From Xiphydria camelus (lineage: Eukaryota; Arthropoda; Insecta; Hymenoptera; Xiphydriidae), in contig OY783199.1 of the NCBI GenBank assembly GCA_963678675.1, positions 11,460,708 through 11,524,707 of the forward strand: a DNA stretch of 64,000 bases, in the 5' to 3' direction. The notes under the pieces are model-generated. The model made no database searches. It was not told the origin of the DNA and was given only the letters and a program-made list of their open reading frames with translations. How positions within the stretch are numbered: the first letter of the stretch is position 1; the number at the start of each line of letters is the position of its first letter. The translations under genes were made by a program, and so were the position numbers. Shown here piece by piece: positions 32,760-43,740 of this stretch.

Positions 32760-33255
32760 ATTATCACAAAGATAATTGTCCTTCCATCGAAAGTGAGGTT
32801 AAAGCTGTCAGATGGCAATTAAACTTATCTGATGGTAATTCTTCTGAGATACTGCCGTCTCCTTTCCTGCTCTTTATGCACAGGCAACCAGAGAAACACA
32901 GCACTGCATCCGTTCACTATCTCGATTATCGAAAAAAAAAACAAACGATTATTAAACTATACGGAGCGTCTGTCACATTCACCACTATTGAGATTCATAA
33001 CTCCGATTACACTGAATTTTTACATTTTATTAACAAGCGCGTCCGAGGATCGAAATAAACGCGATGTTAATCGTTTCGCGAATGGAAATATTTTATTAAC
33101 TTTGAAAATACCCAAACATTTAAGGAATATATTCTCTCACACACTCTCACATACATTTGATGGCGTATGCGTGTGGCCGTATCTGTGTACATATTTCCGA
33201 TCATGGCCGACTATCTCCGAAGATAGGCGGAATTTTTGTGAGATTTTGACATATA
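32760..33255 (+). repeat. W module, left part, split by Tigger
   Basis: AAGTGAGGTTAAAGCTGTCA through TGGCCGACTATCTCCGAAGA to TTTTGACATATA. It continues after the Tigger insertion at 35,536. The uninterrupted homologue is 52,195-53,030. Confidence 0.88.
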
Positions 33256-35535
33256 CAGTGAAACTTCGATAATTCGAAGTGCTTCGGGGCCGATAAAAAC
33301 TTCGAATTATCGAGAATTCGAATTATCGAGAATAAAAGTTTAAATGTCTTATGAAATGTATCATGACATATGAGTTTTCTTTTGAAAATTCTTTTTGCAG
33401 GCTATTCACGTATGGTCAAGAGAATGGAGGTGTCTGTTTTATTGCAGCATAGAGAAAAACAAATAAGAAATGGATAAAGAATAAAGGTATATGAGATGAA
33501 CTAAAAGTACTCCTTCGTAAAATAGAATTGGTGGCCCTGAAAAGGGCCGATTGGTATGTTGCTAGTTGATTAATTGAAGTTAAAAGAAGTCGGTAATTTT
33601 CTTCTGTCTGATGCAACTTTTTCCCTCACAGAAGTTATCAATCAAATCAAGAGCAGCAAAGATAGTTTCTGGTACATCACTTTACTCAGAAACAAATTTA
33701 CGGGTTGTTACCAAAGCAGATAGAGCATCCCGGAGTTTCGTTGGTGGTGTTACATCCTGGTCCTCGGTATCATTCTCATCATCTGATTTTAGAAGCTCCT
33801 GTCCCATCACGCTATCCAATATCTCACCATCTGTAGGTTCTTTAGCAATGATTAGATTGGAATCCACGTCAATAAAATCTTCAAAGCTTACATCTGTGAA
33901 TCCTAATCTTCTTTGTAGATCAGCCCAGTCTTCAGAAGTACCACCTGCAAAATGTTCCTGCTGTTCTTCTAATGCAGCATTTTCCACCACAGTTTTCACG
34001 AATCCAGCCTTTCGATAGCAATTCGCGATTGTTTCACTAGTGACATCAGTCCAAGCTTTGTTCAAGTCGTAAATGGCATCCAACAAATTAATATCAGGGA
34101 CCTGCGAATTTTCGTCCAAAGCCTTGAGCAATCTTTTCAAGACTCTCTTTCGATAATTAGTTTTAAGGTTCTTGATGATCCCTTGATCCATTGGTTGCAA
34201 TTTCGCAGTCAAATTTGGTGGTAAGTGAACCACTTTCACGGCTTTCAGAGTTTGAATCAAAACTTGCGGGTGAGCTGGACAATTATCGACAAAAAGAAGA
34301 ATTTTCCGATTTTCTGATTGAAATTTGCGGTCGATTTTATGAAGCCAGTCTTCACATAAATTGAATTCGTCATCCAAGATTTTTGATTGCTCTCGTAAAG
34401 CACTGGTAAAGACTTCACTCGCTTGAAACATCGTGGTTTCTTTGATCTGCCTATAACCAATAACTGCAGTTTTTCTTTACCGCACATGTTAGCGCAGACC
34501 ATGACAGTAACACGATCTTTGCTTTTTTTTCCACCATGACAAGTTTCTCCCTTGAACACCAAACTTTTATCTGGTAAACATTTGAAAAAAAGACCGGTTT
34601 CATCTGCATTAAAGATGTCTTCTATTTCATACATTTCTAACAAAGTAGGCAATATGTCAATGAGAAATTTTCCGCAGTCTTCTTCCGAAACAGAAGCACT
34701 TTCGCCACTTAATATCCTGTGCACAAATCCATTCCGAGCCTTGAACTTATCTAGCCATCCAGTGCTAGCTTTGAAATCTTCGTATCCTAACTGAGCTGCA
34801 AAAAACTCAGCTTTCTCCTTCACTATGGTACCAGATAAAGGAATGTTCTTGCTTCGAACAGACCTCCACCACCATCGAAGTTTCCAAGTTTGGGAAGCGA
34901 GATGTCCTCATGCGCTTCCGATCCGGTTGGAAATAAGAATTCTCAACAGAAGCCAAAATTTTCTCCTTGTTCTTGAGAATGGATGTTAGAGAGTTGGCAG
35001 GTATTCCGAAATCCGCAGCAATATCCTTCTTCCTTTTAACTCCTTTCTCGACACACTGAATGAGCTTCACTTTCTCATTCAAAGATAGTGTCTTGTAATT
35101 TTTCTTTTCCATACTGTTGCAGCGTTGAGGTCTAAGTTCTGTTCAACAATTATTGTCGTACTGACGAGAGAGTGATCTTCGGGAAAGCTCGGAGCTATGT
35201 TCCCCCACTATGTGTCTTCCCCCACCAGGCGAGTTAGGCGACTGCGCATGACCGTTTCTCTACTGCGAATGACGTGTACCGTTCATGTACGGTTCACGGC
35301 TCGGTTGGAACAAACCTTTTGACGTGCGTTTGACTGTTGAACTTCGAATTATAGAGGTTGTCATTAAAATGAAGCAAGAAATATTCTTCGAATTATCGAG
35401 AAATTCGAATTATCGAAATTCGAATTATCGAGAAATTTTAACATGAAAAACATCAAATTTCAGCCGGGGCCGAAACAAAAGTTCGAATAATCGAAAATTC
35501 GAATTATAGAAGTTCGAATTATCGAAGTTTCACTG
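33256..35535 (-). mobile_element. Tigger (pogo-type) DNA transposon
   Basis: TIRs CAGTGAAACTTCGATAATTC at 33,256 and the inverse at 35,535, each followed by iterated CGAATTATCGAGAATT words. TA duplicated at both sides. The empty site is visible in the W copy at 52,680-52,700 (TTTTGACATATATATATTGC). Length 2.28 kb is normal for an autonomous Tigger. Confidence 0.97.
33682..35112 (-). pseudogene. Tigger / pogo-family transposase with two frameshifts
   Basis: The frame starts at ATG 35,112 with MEKKNYKTLSLNEKVKLIQC, the CENP-B-type N-terminal HTH, then GIPANSLTSILKNKEKIL. A frameshift near 34,870 leads to the second CENP-B HTH (GYEDFKASTGWLDKFKARNG) and the DDE_1 catalytic core. The catalytic residues are visible as NADETG (near 34,580), FVDNCPAH (near 34,280) and QPMDQGII (near 34,175). 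A second one-base frameshift lies near 34,345, between WMTNSIYVK and DWLHKIDRKF. The C-terminus (AWTDVTSETIANCYRKAGF and an acidic tail) ends at 33,682. All three catalytic acids are intact, so the copy died recently and only by indels. The protein would be about 470 residues, normal for the family. Confidence 0.95.
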
Positions 35536-35885
35536 TATATATCGCCCGAGAAATCGGATTCTCGACTTTTAGGCGCAAGGGGCGTGGCTTCGCGTTGCTA
35601 AGGAAAAATCTCTGTTAATATGTAACTTATAACATTTATTCTGGTCTCTATCAATAGAGAATAGTCAATTTGTATGGCGTAACTAAGCATAGTTTTGGTT
35701 ATAACCGTATAGTTATTGAGAAAATTCGATGTAAAAATTGAGGGGTGCAGGGGCAGACATTTGTGGTGTAAAGAGACATGGGTGCGCGCTCGCGACATCA
35801 GCGCTGTCGTGTCTGAGCGCGAAACTACTTGAACGAACATGCCGCGAGACAATGCCGTATCTCTTGATGGCCAATTTATCATTAT
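35536..35885 (+). repeat. W module, right part
   Basis: TATCGCCCGAGAAATCGGAT through AAACTACTTGAACGAACATG, then CCGCGAGACA. Homologous to 52,690-53,030 and, for the last 180 bp, to 59,838-60,020. Confidence 0.85.
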
Positions 35886-36064
35886 ATGTATCTTACTCCA
35901 CTCAATTTGAAAAATGGTGTAAAGATTATTAAAAACGCAATTATCAAAGAATGCAATATATTATATATTTATTACCAATGTCATCATAATAAAGTTAGTA
36001 AAGTTTCTGAGGCGATGCTATCAACATTAAAACATAAAAATTATACAATATTTCTTGCTAGGGT

Positions 36065-36400
36065 AGTGATTAGGTACCTTAGTTGGGGCCAGATTGGGGT
36101 GCCCAACGTAGCCCCAACTAGTACCTTAGTTGGGGCCTGATTGGGCTGCCCAACGTAGTCCCAACTAAACGCTAATACTACATCGTATCACCTGACCTAA
36201 ATTCCAGTCACTAAAAGTTCGGAATAAGTTCTAAATGTCTAGATTTATTTTTACTTCCGGTACATAAATAAAACAAACCTCAATAAAATAATTGTATCTA
36301 TTCGATTTATTATATTTTATTCAAATTGGGCCGCCCAATTGGGGCCTAATTGGCGCCCAATTACTGATTTGGCCAACTTGGGCAGATTTCCACACGGGCT
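36065..36400. repeat. TTGGGGCC-word repeats
   Basis: Two tandem copies of GTACCTTAGTTGGGGCC(A/T)GA within 36,070-36,165, then TCGTATCACCTGACC as at 26.9 kb. 36,325-36,400 has the GCCCAATTGGGGCC vocabulary of 17.2-17.4 kb. Confidence 0.75.
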
Positions 36401-36462
36401 ATTCCACATTTGGCCACTTTACTCTAAAAATTATAGACAGAGATTTGATTCGAAATGCCCTA

Positions 36463-36865
36463 TACAGGGTGTCCCAGGACTGATGGTAAAAAATGAAATA
36501 GTGGATTCTGGAGATAAAAATATGATAATTTTTCCCCATGAACATATGTCCTAAAGTGCACCCCTTCCAAACTACAGCCCTTTAAAGTAATCAAATGAAC
36601 TTGCATTATCTTGAATTCTGGTCAACAGGAAGTTAAGATTAAACCAAAATGATTAAGTTTGGGTTATTAAAACAAAATTAAACCAAAATTTTTGACTTGT
36701 TATCAACCAGAATTCAAGATAATGCAAGTTCCTTTGATAACTTTAAAGGGCTGTAGCTTGGAAGGGGTGCACTTTAGGACATATGTTCATGGGGAAAAAT
36801 TATCATATTTTTATCTCCAGAATCCACTATTTCATTTTTTACCATCAGTCCTGGGACACCCTGTA
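36463..36865. mobile_element. 403-bp palindromic MITE, TACAGGGTGTCCC ends
   Basis: Arms of ~165 bp are near-perfect inverses (TACAGGGTGTCCCAGGACTG, then ATGGTAAAAAATGAAATAGT, AAAGTGCACCCCTTCCA, ATAATGCAAGTTC-type). TA at 36,461-36,462 and 36,866-36,867. No coding capacity. Confidence 0.95.
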
Positions 36866-37060
36866 TATATCATTGTGATTCTACAAAAAGTGGGTAACTC
36901 GATGTCATCAGTCAGTTGATACGACATTTTAAAACATTTTGTATAAATATTTTAATATATTATAAAAGAGTAAAAACCCCTTTATTTGCTCACCCAATTT
37001 CAATTATTTCCTCTTGAAGCAAATTTGTGAAATAAAACAATAAATCCTCAAAACGTCACA

Positions 37061-38027
37061 CATACGTAGATTTTACAGATTTAGGCGGTCAAAAATATTT
37101 TTTTAAATATTCCAGTTCTATGTTGGTAGGTATGATATAAAATAAAAAAAGAACTTTTTTTACTGTGATTATTTTATTAATATCAAGATTTTTACAGAAA
37201 CAAATAATATGCAGTAAGGATTTTAAGGGCAACTTTGTAAAATAACGTAATACTGCTATAGAACGCAATAAACATAACGTGATCTAATCATCATCACAAG
37301 ATTAAATAATGATGTCATCCTAACTTTCAGATCATTCCTCTAATAGCGCTTTATTTGGTGCGGCCGACATCAGAAGCTCTATTGTTCTATGTAGGAATAC
37401 TTTGTGTGAGGGTTTTTTTATTTATCTCATACAGCTAATGAGAGGGTCTGAACTTAATAAAAGCCCCCCCCCCCCCTATGATATATATCTAAATTACATT
37501 GAGCAAAAATTAATTTTGCTCAATTTTGACTCTAAAATTTCAAATTATCTTAATTTGGAAAAACGCGTGTTTCCGCGGCTAATTCTTTTAGTGATACACA
37601 GTTAAATATGTTAAAAATAGAACGTCAAAGAAATTATTACAGGGACGGACACTGAAATACGTTAAAAACCCTTTTGCAATAAATAAATACAAAAAACGAA
37701 AATAATTACTATTACAAAACATTAGTCCTTACCTGAATTATCGCAATCCATCACTATTTTTTATTAATAATTACTTTGAACATAAATACACTCTTTAGAA
37801 AAGTAGTAACTTTGGGAGCGCCGAGAGCAAGTACGTACACGTTAAGCGACTATCGAATTCCGACTAACTGAGTGTCCACTCTGGCGCATCAATACGGGGT
37901 GTGTGGAGGGGGTATAATATTATTGCTGGAACTGTATACTACCACCGGTAGACGTGGATTTGTCATTCTTTTGTTTTAAAAAAATAGCTTTTGACCGCCT
38001 AAATCTATAAAATCTACGTCTGTGCGT
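37061..38027. mobile_element. ~970-bp TIR element, AGATTTAGGCGGTCAAAA arms
   Basis: ACGTAGATTTTACAGATTTA, then GGCGGTCAAAA, at 37,069 is inverted at 37,984-38,027. The interior is AT-rich, with a run of 13 C (37,464-37,476) and no transposase. Confidence 0.8.
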
Positions 38028-38029
38028 CA

Positions 38030-38715
38030 GTTCTTTGGCGTGTCACAATCCCAAAAACACGCAATCAAGTATCTGTATATTACTATATAACCACTTTTTT
38101 GTAAATGTTATTATTTCACTACAATTCATAATATATTTGATAATGGATAATGCAACTTTCACCATAACATCCTCAGATCGTTATTTTTTTTAAATTAGGA
38201 AACTTTGTCATAAGTTCCATTCGTCAGTCCGTTGTGCGATATTCAAATTTAAAATTCCCGTAAAATATCGCCAACTCACGGTTGAATCCTATACGATTTT
38301 TAATGTTGATACTTAAGTGAGCTGTAGATAGCGCCACTTGTACGGCAGCCATTACGACGATAGTGCTAAAAGCGAGGTAAGCGTGTATACATGTGCCGAT
38401 CCAGTCAAAATTTCAGTACTGTGGTGAGTTGCTATTTTCTTAAATACCTATATTTTTTTAAATTTATACGTAGTTGATTATGATTTATTAAAATGAAGAA
38501 TCCCACTAATTGAAAATATCGATAGAAATATTAGTTTTAGTTATAACCTTAAACGTATATCTATTTCATCAGTACTTTTTGGCATCAGTCCCATGTCTGG
38601 TAATTGCGCCAGAGGACTGACGAGTTTCCAGAGTACTCATGGTTTTTACTTAAAATATTTTTTATTTCAAATGTTACAGTTTGTAAGCATTAGTATTATT
38701 AATTTCAGACTAATA
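38030..38715. other. AT-rich DNA, possible exon/intron of a small gene
   Basis: GCGCCACTTGTACGGCAGCC and AATTTCAGTACTGTG|GTGAGT at ~38,420 could be an upstream exon with donor, and TTAATTTCAG at 38,709 an acceptor, for the frame at 38,720. This is only a possibility. Confidence 0.25.
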
Positions 38716-38719
38716 CATC

Positions 38720-38886
38720 ATGCCGCCACCTAAAAAAAAGGAAAATTGTCTCGGGAAGATGTGTTAAAAAAAAGAGAAGCCGAAAAGGCTCGTTTGGCCA
38801 GAATTAAAAGTGACCTTGTTAAATTTGCTGAATATAAAGAAAAACAAAGGTTACAGTATTTTAAAAAAAGAGAAGAGAGTAATTGA
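38720..38886 (+). pseudogene. Short lysine-rich frame, possible N-terminus of a DUF7869-type protein
   Basis: ATG at 38,720 gives MPPPKKK. After a one-base slip the frame reads KLSREDVLKKREAEKARLAR, then IKSDLVKFAEYKEKQRLQY and FKKREESN before TGA. The charged helix with AEYKEKQR resembles the start of insect proteins with a DUF7869 domain, and a DUF7869 element lies immediately downstream in the opposite orientation (its TIR begins at 38,885). An AG acceptor-like TTTCAG precedes the ATG by 11 bases. Confidence 0.4.
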
Positions 38887-40723
38887 GGAGTGTATGTACC
38901 AAAGGGGCTAAGTGCCAAAAATAAAGTTTGCAGGAAATTGAAGAAAACATTCCTATATCTGCAAAACACTTTATTTCAGTTTAATATAACATTATAGTTG
39001 GTAATAACACTATAAGACATCAACCTAACAATACACCAAAAAGATAATAAATTTATTAAGGGTATACAAAAATTGAAAAAGAAGAAAAATTTGGAAAAGG
39101 GCTAAACACTTTGTTCAGTGTCAAGAGAGAGTGTCAAAATTTTGCTGTAGAACTTCGTATGTTCATCCTTTTCAAGGTAATCTAACATAGATATCAATGA
39201 TTTTCTATTTTCTGATATTTTATTTTCTTCCGGTTTTATTCTTAGTTCAGCATTTTTTAGCTCAGATAAAGACGCCTCTTTTCAGTATGTTTGTTTCCTT
39301 CCAAACTTCTAACTCACTAAAAGTTTCTTTAGTTTTCATCAATGTTGGATTGCTTTTATCAAATTGCATTTTAACAACTTTACTTATATTGAGTTTTTTT
39401 GTGTTTAGGTATAAGTCAGCGGAATTTTTCATATCAAAAAAGCCTGTTGTTTCCATATTAATGAATTGGAATAGAGGGTTGTATTTGGCCGACATTACTA
39501 CTTTGTGCAGGTCTTTTGGTACCATTGACTTCATATTATTCTTTGTCTTTTCTCTACGAGACTAAAATCCCTATCGGAAGGCATGTAGCTGTGGCCACTC
39601 ACTGGAAAGTTATACTCAATGGAATCAAAGACACCATGCACAACCAAAAACACCAACACAAAAATGACCATACGATTTTTGTTTTGGCCCGCACAGTTAT
39701 CGCTCCATAATGCCAGATTTCTTTTCTGAGTAATAATTCCACTATTTAGGGCTCTCAGTAAGCAAGATGCAACTTCATCACCGCCTCGTCCTGCAGTAGC
39801 TTCATTCCACATACACATATATATCCATGATTAATGTCAGTTACATGAATACCTAAATTGTAGCATGATAACCGGGATAGGTAAAATGGGGGGGGGGGGG
39901 GGGGGGTCGCGGTGAATTAAAGTGGGGACAAACATATCCTGTTGCATGTCAAATGTTATACAACATGTTCTACTATTAGGTTGTTGAGATTCAGTCGTCT
40001 GTGTTTGTAGGTATTTCAGACTTTCCTCTACTTTCCTTTGATGAATCTCTAGTTGCTATTTTGCAGGGCTTTTTGGATCCACTTTTGATTCGCAGTTAAG
40101 TTTATCGCATGTGTGGCATGTGTCAACTCTTGGTCGCCGAAAACTTAATCTAGAAAATTCTTTCTCAAATACATTGACATACCTGTAGGTCACTGGAGAA
40201 TTTGGATTTCGCGAGTTGAAAGCTTTATACAATCTGTGGTGGTTTAGATCAGGACTGATATATTCTTTCTGATTGTGAGACTTAGCTCTAGAATAATGGG
40301 ATTCATCTCTTGGGATTGACAGAATATGTTAATAAATTTGGAAGACTTATGACTCGTACGACGATCTTTAAATGTAGTTTCTGTAGATGATAATGAGCGT
40401 GCAGAATTATCGGAATGAATGTTTCCGAGAAAGATACGGGACTGTAATCGCGTTAGCAGCACACGCTTGTCGAAACATCCATGATTTATATTCTGAGTAA
40501 AAATCACAATAAAATAAAAACGACAGTTCTGGTTCTGGTACATTGCACCTTTTGCTGAAAATGGACTGACACTTACACGTTATGCCATCTCTGTAACTTT
40601 TCTAAAAGCGTTAGCACTTTGCACTTTTGTGAGGACATTTAGCATGGCATAAAGCACCTTTATACTGCAAAAAATAAAAAATTTAGATTTTGGCACTTAG
40701 CCCCTTTCATACATACACTCCTC
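38885..40723 (-). mobile_element. 1.84-kb TIR element carrying a DUF7869 gene
   Basis: GAGGAGTGTATGTACCAAAG, then GGGCTAAGTGCCAAAA, at 38,885 is inverted at 40,690-40,723. AATT sits outside both ends, either as target duplication or as part of the TIR. A gene on the minus strand fills most of the interior. Confidence 0.8.
39262..40600 (-). pseudogene. DUF7869-domain protein, broken
   Basis: DUF7869 is a domain of unknown function common in invertebrate genomes, with an RNase-H-like SDNCxGQNKN motif, and is suspected to be of transposon origin. Minus-strand frames give, in order: RVLLTRLQSRIFLGNIHSD, FKDRRTSHKSSKFINIF (40,543-40,244), then in other frames VDTCHTCDKLNCESK, VTDINHGYICMWNEATAGRG, NLALWSDNCAGQNKNRM and FPVSGHSYMPSDRDFSLVEK (39,818-39,531). 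After a slip near 39,530 the last part runs VPKDLHKVVMSAKYNPLF to a stop at 39,262. At least three frameshifts and one stop break it. A run of ~19 G on the plus strand (39,889-39,907) sits inside what should be coding sequence. Confidence 0.85.
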
Positions 40724-40729
40724 AATTGA

Positions 40730-42310
40730 TAAGTAGTAAACAAAAAAATCTTAGTTTTTATTTTAAATTTTTAAAAATTGTTTACTAGTCAACTAATAAT
40801 AATCATCTACTAGTGAGTAATGACAAAAATCAAGAGTGTAATAAAATGTCAAGGCTGTTTTAAAGACTGAGACATCCTTAAATTATTACATTGTTAACGA
40901 TAATCTTAAGTTACTCATGTGATTTAAATCTTAAGATATGTGCCATTATTAGATTTTAAGAAATTTGATACAAAAAATGCTTAAAATTACAATAAATCTT
41001 ATGTACTTCTTATGAAATTGTGTATTTAATCAGTACTCTGTTATCCTCGTTAGTCCTCTGGTAGTCAAATTTAAAAAAATGGAAATATCTTAAAAACTAC
41101 TACAAAAAGTGACTGGCCCGATCTAGGTTAGTATATTAATTAGATTACCTATCTAAAATACCGAAAGACGTAGCTATTTAACTTAAAAACTGTAATAAAC
41201 AAAATACCCCTTAAAGTTACCCAACTTTTGTAGAATCACCCATCAAAGGATCACCATCAGGTTCAATAACGAGGGTTACTCGCCCTTGCTCTATAGCTCG
41301 AGGTCCATGAGGTCCAGATGAGTTATGAAAACCTAATTTGAATCTAAACTTGCGAAAAGTGGAAATATTCACCTAGTTTAGGTTCAAATTAGGTTTTCAC
41401 TGCACAGACATGCGGATCTTGAAAATCAAATTTCAACCTCGAGATCCTTAGTGAGGATCCAGAGGTTCAAATTAGAATTTGAATTTCGACTTGAGATATT
41501 AAGGATTTGAAACCATTTATATTGTAATTCTTCTATAATAGTTAATTGAATGTTGATGATTGAATCTGATTATTAGGTCGAAAGGAAAATGTGTACCAGT
41601 GTATTTTATAATTTAGCTATCGTAAACGTGATGGCTGATCGTCCGGAGGGGAATTCTTTTGCATCTTGTACTCAGATCACAGAGCAACAAATAGAGCTCC
41701 TATAGCACCGTGCTACTTGAAGCCGAGGAGAGGGTATTTTTGCCTGTATTTTGAATAAGCAAATTCGCCTTCGACAGAAATTGCTCGAACATTCAAATGT
41801 CGTATAAATAAGGAAGATAAACACGGATGGATGATACAAAGTCGACAAATAGATATTCGACGACCGATTTCGTGGAATTCTTGAAGAAAAACTCTCTGAT
41901 CAACAGAAACAACCTAACTGAGAATTTATTAAAAATCTCCTTTCAAGTATGACCCGTTAAATCTGAAACCATTTAATATTAGAATAGCAAGAAAAAGTTA
42001 ACCGAACGAAAATTCGTCTTCTGTGCAAAACATGTTAGACGTCAAATTTATAAAACCACGTTAGGAATTAATTTAAATTCAAATTTAAATTCGCCTTCTG
42101 AGCTGAATACGTTAATAATTATGAACAGAGAAACTCCATAAGTCAAGAAATTTAACCAAGTAAACATATTCGGTTGGCAAGAATTTAATGAGACACTTTA
42201 AAGTATTTTAACATCTAGTCAATTATTTATATTTATTTAATGTTTAATCAACAATATATTTTCCATGTGACTCCACTACTCTGAACCACCGTTCAGGTAA
42301 AAGGAACAAA
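40730..42310. other. AT-rich DNA without recognised genes
   Basis: An imperfect inverted pair built on AACCTAATTTGAATCTAAAC lies at 41,326-41,400. Short open stretches near 41,620-41,950 (MADRPEGNSFASCTQITEQQ) are broken by stops and match nothing I know. Confidence 0.4.
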
Positions 42311-42316
42311 TTTTTT

Positions 42317-42440
42317 GAAGTGAAACTTCTTTGTTGAGGGGGCTGCGATTTTCCAGCGTAACGAAAATTTCACATCGCTTGAGGGGAATATAGATAGGGG
42401 GAGGGGGGAGAGTACGTGGTGGGGGGATCGGCAGAGGAGG
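42317..42440 (+). repeat. Element terminus with GAAGTGAAACTTC motif, copy 4
   Basis: TTTTTTGAAGTGAAACTTCT, then TTGTTGAGGGGGCTGCG, with a GAGGGGGGAGAG-rich interior unlike the other copies. Confidence 0.7.
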
Positions 42441-42519
42441 AGAGTGCGTCAGCGGCGACACCACTCCGATTAGGCCTATCATATCGTACATAAAAACGAG
42501 CCTAACCTTGCAATAATTA

Positions 42520-43160
42520 GGGTAAACTTAATTTTTTTTTATATATTGTTAGGTTCCACCTGGGTAGTATAAATCCAGATTTGCAACCCTGAAGAAGTTG
42601 TGCCACTTGAGATATAGCCAAAAACCGCGGTATTTTTGGACTTTTATCAATTCTTTGCCAAAAAGACACTAAGAGGAACTTCTGACGAAAAAAGTCACTC
42701 TTACCTTTTCTAAAGTAGATAAAATTTGCTACAATCTAACCTCTAACGCAGCTCGGTAGCTCTCGTAGTTGATGAGATACAGCTTTGCAAAGATGACCAT
42801 TTTTTTCTAAAACGGGTAAACTTTAGCTTACGCTCTAATTTCGAGTCAAATATTTTCAAAAGTACTGATCCTACATAAAATCGTCGAGAAATAAAATTTT
42901 AGAAAATTTAATTACCTTCCATTTAAAAATGGCAAAAAATCAAAAAAGTCACAGTGAGATATCGATAGAGGCCTAAGGCGAGGGGAGCGAGATCGGGCAG
43001 GAGGGAAATAATTATTATGTACATATATAGGACAACAGTGATTTTGTTACTCGTACCAGGTCACGTGATTCTTATAGATTTATGTGCACTAAAAACGAAT
43101 CTGACTCTCAAATTTGCGACGTTGGTCAGGATTTTGAGATACTTGAGGTTAAATATACGA
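42520..43160 (+). repeat. Inverted duplication, arm 1
   Basis: ATTGTTAGGTTCCACCTGGG, then GATATAGCCAAAAACCGCGG, TCTCGTAGTTGATGAGATAC, ATATCGATAGAGGCCTAAGG, is the inverse of 53,025-53,690 with ~10-15% divergence. Confidence 0.85.
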
Positions 43161-43174
43161 AAACAGGCGATTTT

Positions 43175-43740
43175 GGCCATATTCACGGGTCTATTACAAT
43201 GAAACTAAAAATTTGTCTTAATTGCACTTACAGCATTTCAAAGTGTCATTGTTGAACTTTTCAATACATTACTTGATTATTCCTAAACGATTTTACAAAG
43301 CCAAATTTCAGTACGAAAAGTCGATCATGTAGGTCCACCGTACCACGCGTCTGATACATTTAGGCCATATTCACGGCTCTATTACAATGAAACTAAAAAA
43401 TTTTTCTTAATTGCACTTAGAGCATTTGAAAGTGTCATTTTTTAGTTTTCCAGTCCATTGCTTGTTGGTTTCTAAACGATTGTATAAAGCTAAGTTTTAG
43501 TACAAGTCGATCATGTAGGTTCACCGCGCTACACGCCTATATGAATCTGAACAATAGACTTGTCGTACTGAAATTTGGCTTTATAAAATCGTTTAGGAAC
43601 AATTAAGTAATGTATTGAAAAGTTCATAAATGACACTTTCAAATGCTATAAGTGCAATGAAGAAAAATTTTTTAGTTTCATTGTAATAGAGCCGTGAATA
43701 TGGCCTAAATATATTAAGGCTAAATATACCGTCTTTGGTT
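43175..43740. repeat. Three ~185-bp units, two direct and one inverted
   Basis: Unit word order: GGCCATATTCACGG, TTACAATGAAACTAAAAA, TTAATTGCACTTA, AAACGATTxTAxAAAGC, TCGATCATGTAGGTxCACCG. Copies: 43,175-43,355 (+), 43,370-43,545 (+), 43,550-43,735 (-). A fourth copy is at 45,665-45,850 (-). Confidence 0.9.

Noticed and set aside
33611..34018. Plus-strand frame of 135 codons opposite the Tigger transposase
   Set aside because: Shadow of the minus-strand transposase coding sequence, which has clear catalytic motifs.
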